From positions 1 through 28,470 of the forward strand of contig DASROJ010000284.1 in assembly GCA_035646975.1 (NCBI GenBank): a stretch of DNA of 28,470 bases. Reading direction: 5' to 3'. Source of the DNA: DASROJ01 sp035646975. Its GTDB lineage: Bacteria > Acidobacteriota > Polarisedimenticolia > JACPZX01 > DASXTC01. The position numbers and the translations under genes were made by a program. Of the stretch, positions 1 through 8,000 are shown in pieces (the first letter of the stretch is position 1; every line of letters starts with the position of its first letter). The notes below the pieces were generated by a model. That model was not told the origin of the DNA, did no database searches, and saw only the letters and a program-made list of their open reading frames with translations.

Positions 1-84
1 GCCCCGGTAGCCCCCGCAGCCAACGCCCCCGCGGGAAGCGGAATCCGCCGCTGGTTGCATTTTCAACGCCTGTTCCCACGGTGA
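1..84 (+). other. possible 3' end of an upstream gene
   Basis: Frame 1 is open from the window edge to a TGA at 82-84 and would encode an Ala/Pro-rich stretch followed by a basic, aromatic tail ending in FQRLFPR. No start or domain is visible, so this may be the last 27 residues of a protein beginning outside the window or simply an open stretch in GC-rich DNA. Nothing in it identifies a function. The remaining bases up to the next start (85-177) show no further gene. Confidence 0.2.
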
Positions 85-177
85 CTCAAACGGGGGGAGT
101 GTCTATTGGGTGTGCGGGCGAATGGATCGTCCGGCAAGGGATGTCAACGATCTCGATTCGTCGAGAGGAGAGATGAG

Positions 178-1125
178 ATGAACACGACAACGGGGACGGC
201 GGTGTCCGGGTCCGTTCGACCGACCTACAACTACCAGGAGACGGTGGCGGCCGCTCAGCGGGTGAACTGGAGGGTCGAGGACATCATCGGTGGCGAACGA
301 CGCCTCGATTTCTCACGCTCGTTCATGCCCGAATCGCTGGCCCGCGTCGAAGGATTGGATTTCCTCACGGCGGACGAGCGGCGGACGCTGAACCAGATCC
401 GCGGCAACACCTACCTCTGCATCTTCGGACTGGTGGAGGAGTTCATCCTTCCGTTTGTCCTGGACCATGCGCGCCCGATGCTCCACGGGGACGACTGGCG
501 CGTGCGTGCCCTGCTGCAGTTCGCCGGTGAGGAGGCAAAGCACATCCAGCTCTTCAGGCGGTTCCGCGAGGAGTTCGAGAAGGGGTTCGGGACGCGATGC
601 GAGGTGATCGGGCCGCCCGAGGCCATCGCGCAGGCGGTCCTGTCCAAGCACCCGCTCGCCGTGGCGCTGGTCATCCTGCAGATCGAGTGGATGACACAGC
701 GGCACTACCTCGACAGCGTCAAGGACGACCAGGACCTCGACCCGCAGTTCAAGAGCCTGCTGAAGCACCACTGGATGGAAGAGGCGCAGCACGCCAAGCT
801 CGACACGCTGATGGTCGAGAGTCTTGCCGCCGTTTGCGGGTCGGACGAAATCGACCGGGCGGTGGAGGGTTACCTGGAGATCGGCGGGATGCTCGACGCC
901 GGCCTCATGCAGCAGACCGCGTTCGACATGGATGCTTTCGAGCGCGCCACCGGACGCCAACTCACCGCGACGGAGAAAGAATCGTTCATGAGCATCCAGC
1001 GTCAGGCGAACCGGTGGACCTACCTGGGCTCGGGCATGACGCACCCGAAGGTCCTCGAAACGCTCGAACGGAGCATCCCGGGCGCGAGGGCGAAGATCGA
1101 AGGCGTTTCCTCCGCCTTCTGCTGA
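178..1125 (+). CDS. ferritin-like di-iron protein, possibly AurF-type oxygenase
   Basis: A 315-residue soluble protein with no signal peptide. The ATG at 178 is preferred over the in-frame GTG-type start 72 bases upstream because AGGAG (166-170) sits seven bases before it. The helical core carries the carboxylate/histidine set of the ferritin-like superfamily: Glu87/Glu88 (GLVEEF), Glu119-x-x-His122 (EEAKH), Glu170 with His176 (IEWMTQRHY), and Glu202-x-x-His205 (EEAQH). Two ExxH motifs plus two further Glu residues are the classical di-iron site. Known members reduce or activate O2, as oxygenases, N-oxygenases of the AurF type or hydroxylases. The substrate cannot be read from sequence. The C-terminal part (GSGMTHPKVLETL) resembles tails I associate with AurF-like or related di-iron oxidases, but that family assignment is tentative. 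The gene stands alone, ends at a GC hairpin, and has no redox partner or pathway genes beside it. Confidence 0.8.
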   Translation: MNTTTGTAVSGSVRPTYNYQETVAAAQRVNWRVEDIIGGERRLDFSRSFMPESLARVEGLDFLTADERRTLNQIRGNTYLCIFGLVEEFILPFVLDHARPMLHGDDWRVRALLQFAGEEAKHIQLFRRFREEFEKGFGTRCEVIGPPEAIAQAVLSKHPLAVALVILQIEWMTQRHYLDSVKDDQDLDPQFKSLLKHHWMEEAQHAKLDTLMVESLAAVCGSDEIDRAVEGYLEIGGMLDAGLMQQTAFDMDAFERATGRQLTATEKESFMSIQRQANRWTYLGSGMTHPKVLETLERSIPGARAKIEGVSSAFC

Positions 1126-1132
1126 GTCTGGA

Positions 1133-1166
1133 AGGGCCGGCGCCGCGCGCGGGCGGCGCCGGCCCT
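1133..1166 (+). terminator. GC-rich stem-loop after the di-iron protein gene
   Basis: A perfect 13-bp inverted repeat (arms 1133-1145 and 1154-1166) with an 8-base loop begins seven bases after the stop codon. There is no T-tract afterwards, so it is either a factor-assisted terminator or an mRNA 3'-end stabiliser. Position and stem strength support a transcript boundary. Confidence 0.65.
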
Positions 1167-1471
1167 CGGGATTCGGAGGCCCTGACTCGCGGGTGGATCA
1201 GGTCTGCGTCCCCGATCTTGAGCCAGGCGACCGTGCTCGGGCAGTCGCGAGGGGGCGCGGTCGAGGGCGGGGCGCGAGAAGCGATTCGCGGTTGCCGATG
1301 GTCCTCGCGAATCGAACTCTTCCATGAAGCTCTGAAGCCATGACATCGCCGGGGGAAGCCCAGCTCGGCTGTAACGCTCAGTGAATCGGTGTCTCCATGA
1401 GAGAGGCCGGACCGGAAACATGACCGATTCACCAGTCCCGCCAGGAGTGGGGATTATCACTGGGGCAGGGC

Positions 1472-1511
1472 GCACAGCGTGAGTGTGAGAACACTCACAC
1501 CGCTCGTGTGC
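1472..1511. other. composite hairpin with GNRA-type tetraloop
   Basis: The inner stem GTGAGTGT/ACACTCAC (1479-1486 with 1491-1498) closes on a GAGA tetraloop. After a 2-base bulge the pairing resumes with GCACAGC-side bases 1472-1479 against 1501-1511. A GNRA loop on an 8-bp perfect stem is what a folded RNA would look like. The same sequence could also be an operator dyad. No family (riboswitch, sRNA) is recognised. Confidence 0.4.
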
Positions 1512-1726
1512 CGGCCGACCGTGCTGGAAAAGCGCTGGAACGAGACCGGCTGCCAACGATCCTCGTCTGTCGCTGCGCCAGGAGACCTTCGCATCGCAGA
1601 CGACTGGCACCGTACCAACCGCTAAGTCGATTCCTGTCAATACCAGACATCGAGCAGCGTCCTCGACCCGTCAATGCCTGGGCCCGGAGGTGGGAGCGGC
1701 CAGGTTCTCGTTCACGTGCTTTCCGG

Positions 1727-1754
1727 TTGCGCCGCACACGTTTTCGCTTATAAA
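1727..1754 (+). promoter_or_regulatory. possible sigma-70-type promoter
   Basis: TTGCGC (1727-1732) is followed after 16 bases by TATAAA (1749-1754), the only AT-rich hexamer in this GC-rich interval. If used it would give a leader of about 250 bases to the giant gene at 2013. The match is modest and based on spacing alone. Confidence 0.25.
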
Positions 1755-2012
1755 GCTCGACACCGAATCCCTCCAGGTGGTACGCGGCTTGCTCTTCCAG
1801 GTTGACCTGCGCGCCGGGGCCTGTGCCGGCTGCTGTCGAATCGACCGGGAGGGGCTGCGCGCCGTGGCGCCCGGCACATCCGAATTCTCTCCTGGGCAAA
1901 GCCTCACCTCATTGTCGTGTGGAATAGAGTCGCGGGCCGTGCTCGAAGCGGGGCTCGCTGGGGATAAAGGCAGAACGACGGCCCGGGCCGTCATGGATTC
2001 GGGGGGTGTTTC

Positions 2013-5000
2013 ATGGCGAGGGGGATCTACGACCGTGCTCGAAGACCGTCGGGGCTTCTGCTGCTGCTGTTATGTCTGGCCACACCCGTTGGATGGAAGC
2101 TCCTGATCGGTGCGGACAGTCCGGGCGTTCGCCACGACTCCGGTAACGATGCCCCCGCGGCCCCGGTGGTCGCTTCAGCGTCCCTGGACCCCGCGGTCAT
2201 CGCGGCGCTCAAGTCATCCTTCGGTCAGCCGGCATCCCTGGATCCCCCGGCGTCGCTTCCGATCCAGGTCGGTTCGGGATGGCGCTACTTCAAGGGCGCC
2301 GCCTCCTCACCGCCCGCGGCCTGGAACACGGTCGGTTTCGATGACGCCACCTGGTTCCAGGGGCAGAGCGGCTTTGGCTATGGCGACGGCGACGACGGCA
2401 CGGTGCTGTCGGACATGCTGAACGGCTACGTCTCGGTGTACATCCGGCGCGAATTCACGGTCCCCAATCCCGGCGCGATTGGCGGCCTGAAGCTCACCAT
2501 CGACTACGATGACGGCTTCGTCGCGTATGTGAACGGTGTGGAGGTGGCGCGCAGCGCCAGCATGGGCGGGACGGTCGGCACTCCGCCCGCCTTCAATGCC
2601 ACCGCCGCGAGCCACGAGGCGGTGGCTGGGGGCGGCGGACCCGAAGAGGCGTTTGTCATCGCGCCGGCCAGACTCATCGCCGGCACGAACGTCATCGCGA
2701 TCGAGGCACACAACCAGGCTGCCGGCAGCTCGGACCTGAGTCTGATCCCGATCCTCGAGGTGCTGAACACGCCACCCGCTGTGCCGGCGGCGCCCAGCCC
2801 GTCGAACGGCCAGACCGGTGTCTCGACGTCGCCTGAGCTGTGTGTCACGGTGGATGACGCCGAGCAGAACCCGCTCGACGTGACCTTCTACGGCCGCGAA
2901 GCGACCAGCACGGCCGGAGATCCTTTCACCATCGTCGCGCTGCCCGACACGCAATACTACGCGGCCAGCTATCCGGCGACCTTCAATGCCCAGACGCAAT
3001 GGGTCCGGGACAATCGCATCGGCCGCAATATCGTTTTCGTTACCGAGCTGGGCGACTGCACCGACCAGGGCGGCATCCAGGCCCAGTGGGACAACGCGAA
3101 CACGGCCTTCAGTCTCATCGAGAACCCCGTGACGACCGGGCTGCTCGACGGCATTCCGTACGGCGTCGCGGTGGGCAACCATGACCAGTCGCCCAATGGC
3201 ACCGCGCGCAGCGGCTCGGACGAAAACGTCACGACAACGCTCTACAACCAGACCTTCGGCAAGCCGAGATTCCAGGGGCGCGGCTATTTCGGCGACAACT
3301 ATCCGCTGCCAGGCTTCACCGAGAGCATGGACAATCACTACGAGCTGTTCAGCGCCAGCGGCATGGATTTCATCATCTTCCATCTCGAGTGGGACGACAC
3401 GAGCTGTTCGTGGCCGTCCGATGGCTCCGCGCCTGCACCGCCCCTGACGACCTGTCAGGGTGTCCTGTCATGGATGCGCAACATCCTGACCAGCACCTAT
3501 CCGAATCGGCGCGCCATCATCACCACGCACTGGATGGGAACACCGACCAGCGGCGGCACGGGCACTCCGGCGTTCTCGACGCAGGGACAGGCGATATTCA
3601 ACGCGGTCAAGGTGCTGCCAAACGTGTTCATGACCCTGGGCGGTCATCTGGATCAGGCGGACCACAGAACCGACCTGGCAACCGACGGGCATGCGATCCA
3701 CACGCTGATCTCCGACTTTCAGTCGCGACCCAACGGCGGCGACGGCTGGCTGCGGATCATGACATTCGATCCCCAGGCCGACTCCATCCATGTCGAGACC
3801 TATTCGCCCACCCTCGGCCGGTTCATCAACAAGCTCAGCGATGGGACTCCGAGCAACCATGCCGACAACCTCGCGCCCACCGAGAACGAGCTGACTCTGT
3901 CGTACGACATGCATTCAGGCACGCCGTTTGCGGCGATCGCGACCGATGCGGGCGTTCCGGCGGGCGGACAGGCCTGCGTGAGCTGGCCTGGGCGCCAGGC
4001 TGCCACCACCTACGAATGGTACGCCGTCGCGAGCGATGGCGCCTCCTCCACGGCGGGCAGCCGGCAGTCATTCACCACGACCACGGCGTGCGGCGGAAGC
4101 TCGGAGTGCGACGATGCCGACCCGTGCACCGTGGACGACTGCAACAATTCGCTTTGCGAGCACGCCGCCGTCGCCAATTGCTGCGTCACGCCGGCTGATT
4201 GCGACGATTTGAACGTGTGCACCGACGATGCCTGCACGGCGAACGAGTGCTTCCATTCGGACAACAGCAGCTCGTGCAACGACGGCAACGCCTGCACGAC
4301 GGCCGATTTCTGCAGCGGCGGATCGTGCGCCGGCGGGACCCCCGCCGGCTGCGACGACGCCAACCTCTGCACCACCGACTCGTGCGCCACGCCCGCCGGT
4401 TGCGGGCATGCGTACACGCCGTCGCCAGGCTGCTGCACCGCGGCCGCCGACTGCAGTGACGGCAATCCCGGCACGGTCGACAGCTGCGTGTCCAACAACT
4501 GCCAGAACACGATCATCGCCAGCTGTACGACTTCCGCCGACTGCAATGACAACAATGTCTGCACCACCGAGGTTTGTGGAGGCTTCACGAGCGCCAACGC
4601 TTTCGCGCTCACCTTCGACGGGACGAACGACTGCGTGAAGATGGGCTCGGCGCCGGGCCTCAACGCCGCCCAGTTCACGCTCGAAGCATGGTTCAAGCGC
4701 AACACGACGCCGGGAGTTGCCGTGAGCACCGGCACGGGCGGGATCACCGCGGTGCCGCTGCTCGCCAAGGGAGCCGCCGAGAGCGAGGCCGCCACGTTGA
4801 ACATGAACTACTTTTTCGGCCTGCGTGATGTGGGCGGGGGAGTGTGGCGTCTCGTGGCGGATTTCGAGGAAGGCGCGGGCGGGACCGGTCCGCTCGGCCT
4901 CAACCATCCGGTGACGGGTCTCACCGAGGTCACCGCGAACGTCTGGCACCATGCCGCCGCGACGTACGATGGCGCGACCTGGAAGCTGTATCTCGACGGC

Positions 5001-8000
5001 AATCTCGACACCACCCTAGCCGTCAATCAGCCCGCGGCGTCCGACAGCGTTCAACATTTCGGGATCGGCACCACCTCGAACTCGAGCGGCACCACCACCG
5101 GCTTCTTCGGCGGAAAGATCGACGAAGTCCGAGTCTGGAACGTCGCGCGCACCCAGGCCGAGATCGTGGCCGACAAGGACCGGGAGGTGACCACCGGGGC
5201 CGGGCTCATCGGCCACTGGGGGCTCAGCGAAGGCGCCGGCCTCACGGCGGGGGATTCCACCACGCCGGCCGAGAACGGCACTCTGACCAACGGACCGATC
5301 TGGGAGGGGACCGACAAACCAGTCTTCGGCTCGGGGACCTGCTCGTGGACGCCGGTGAGCTGCGACGATGGCAATGTCTGCACCGTCGACACCTGCAATC
5401 CGACCGCGGGCTGCGCCCAGGCCCCGGGCAACGACGGCGCCGTTTGTGACGACGGCGATTCCTGCACTGACGTGGACATCTGCTCGGCCGGACTCTGCGC
5501 GGGCGTGCCCAGCGGCAGCTGCTGTTCCGCCGACTCCGACTGCGATGACTTCAACGGCTGCACGGCGGACGTCTGCTCGCAGCGCAATACGGCGGCACTC
5601 TCTTTCAACGGGACGAGCCAGGGGGTCGAGTTCGGCGCCGCCTCCACGCACCCGCAGCTGGGTCTGAGCCGATTCACGATCGAATTCTGGTTCCGGCGCA
5701 GCGGCGCCGGCACACAGACCGGCTACTGGTCGGGTGGCACCACCGCGGTTCCGCTCGTCACGAAGGGAAGAGGCGTCGGTGATGGCGGGACGATCGACCT
5801 CGACTACTTCATCGGGATCGACCAGACGGGCGTCGTGGTGGCCGATTTCGAGCAGGTCGAAGCGACAGCCGGGGCCGACAATCGCGTGGCCGGCACCACG
5901 ACGATCGTGAACGACGTCTGGTATCACGCGGCCGCGACGTATGACGGGGCCGCGCTGAAGCTCTATATCAACGGGCTGGTGGAAGGATCGCTGGCCACCA
6001 CCAGGACTCCGCGGTTCGACAGCGTGCACCGCTTCGCGATCGGCACCGCGTGGAACGACGATCCGAACGGCGGCGCTCTCGGGCCGGCCGGATTCTTCCA
6101 GGGCCAGATCGACGAGGTCCGCGTCTGGGATCATGCCCGCACGCAGGCCGAGATCCAGGCGGGCAAGGATGCCTCCATCCAGGCGGGTCCGGGTCTCGTG
6201 GCTGGCTGGAGGATGGACGAAGGCAGCGGGACGGCCGTGGCCGACTCCGTGGGGGCCACCACCGGCACCGTGAGCGCGAGCCAGTGGGTCACCGCGAACC
6301 TCCCGTTTGCCGGCACCGGCACCTGCGTCTTCACGCCCACGCCGGGTGCCGCCTGCGACGACGGAAACCTGTGCCTCACCGGGGATACGTGCGACGCGAA
6401 TGGGCTCTGCCAGCCCGGGACGACATCGCTCGATTGCAACGACGCGAATGTCTGCACGGACGACTCTTGCGACAACGAGCAGGGGTGCATTTATCTCAAC
6501 AACCAGTCTCCGTGCGATGACGGCGACGCCTGCACGCTGACCGATTCGTGTGACGGCGGAAGCTGCTCGGGCGGGCCTCCACCGGTCTGCGACGACGGAA
6601 ACCCGTGTAACGGCGTGGAAACCTGCGCTCCACCGACTGGCTGCGTGGGTGGAACGGCGCCGTCCTGCGTGCACGGATTGCCGTCGTCGCAGGACTCGTG
6701 TGGCGCGGGCGGTTGTGTTCACACACAGATGGCCGCGGGCACATCGTGCGCCGACGCCGATGTCTGCAACGGCGCCGAGACCTGCAATGCCGCGGGTGAA
6801 TGCACGGCGGGTGCGCCGCTGACATGCAACGACGGCAACGTGTGCACCAACGATTCCTGCAACGCGGTGACCGGCTGCATGTTCACCAACAACACGGCAC
6901 CCTGCGACGACAGCAGCGCGTGCACGCAGACCGACACCTGCGTCATGGGTGCCTGCGTCGGATCGAGCCCCCTCGTCTGCGACGATGGCAATACCTGCAC
7001 GGACGACAGCTGCAATCCAGCGAGTGGATGCACGTACGCGAGCAATACGGCGCCGTGCGCCGACGGCCTCGCCTGCACCGGCCCGGACATCTGCTCGGGC
7101 GGGAGTTGCGTCGGAGCGCCGATTTCAGGATGCTGCGCCGTGGATGCCGACTGCGCCGATGCCAGCGGTTGCACGGTGGACTTCTGTCCAATCGGCACCA
7201 ACGCCGCGGCCATCCGGTTCGATGGCGTGGACGACTACGTGACGATGGGGCCGGCGCCCGGTCTCAACGCGACGCAGTTCACGGTCGAGGGCTGGTTCCT
7301 GTGGGAAGGCGGCGGCGTCTCCACCACGAGCGGCGCCGGCGGCACCGACATCTATCCCCTGGTGACGAAGGGTGCGCCGCAGGCGGAAGCCTCGAACGTG
7401 GACGAGAACTACCTTCTGGGCATCCGCTCCACCGGCAGTCCGGTCCTGGCCGCGGACTTCGAGGAAGACGCAGCAGGAGCCTCGCCCGGGCTCAACCATC
7501 CGATCGCCGGCACGGCGGTCATCACCCAGAACGTGTGGCATCACGCAGCCGTGACGTACGACGGCAGCTGCTGGAAGCTCTATCTCGACGGCGTTGCCGA
7601 TCAGCTCGTCGGCACGGCGTGTCCGGGTCAGCCGGTGCGGTCCGACTCGATCCAGCACTTCGGCATCGCCACCGCGCTGACGTCGACGGGCGCGCGCAAC
7701 GGCGCCTTCAGGGGGAGCCTCGACGAAGTCCGGGTCTGGAATCGCGTTCTGGCTCCGTCCGACATTCTGGCCGGAATGACAAGGGAGCTGGTTTCCGGCG
7801 CCGGTCTCATAGGGCGCTGGGGGGCCAACGAGGGAGCGGGGACCACGATGGCCGACTCCACGTCTCCCGCCGAGACAGGCAGCCTCACCAACGGACCGAC
7901 CTGGGTCGGCACGGGGCTTGTCGACTTCGGATCGGCAAGCGTGTGCGAGCACGATTCGATCGCGGGGTGCTGTGTCACGTCCGCGGACTGCGATGACGGC

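Larger units (their letters stand above)
1126..2012. other. gene-free interval with several inverted repeats
   Basis: No frame in this 0.9 kb has a convincing start, ribosome-binding site or recognisable protein. What it holds, besides the terminator at its left end, is secondary structure. One element is a 10-bp inverted repeat (1381-1390 with 1423-1432). Another is a composite hairpin at 1472-1511 with a GAGA tetraloop. An 8-bp inverted repeat (1822-1829 with 1871-1878) lies in a GC-rich leader. A weak promoter-like pair lies at 1727-1754. The interval could be the long 5' leader of the giant gene that follows, or the remains of a small mobile element. Confidence 0.5.

Noticed and set aside
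1508..1753. Small plus-strand gene in the interval before the giant gene
   Set aside because: No ribosome-binding site, very Arg-rich product and no known family. The interval is better explained by structured noncoding DNA.
5016..6722. A 568-residue minus-strand open frame inside the giant gene
   Set aside because: The plus-strand frame is continuous with conserved LamG and Cys units. The antisense frame is low-complexity and Arg/Ala-rich.
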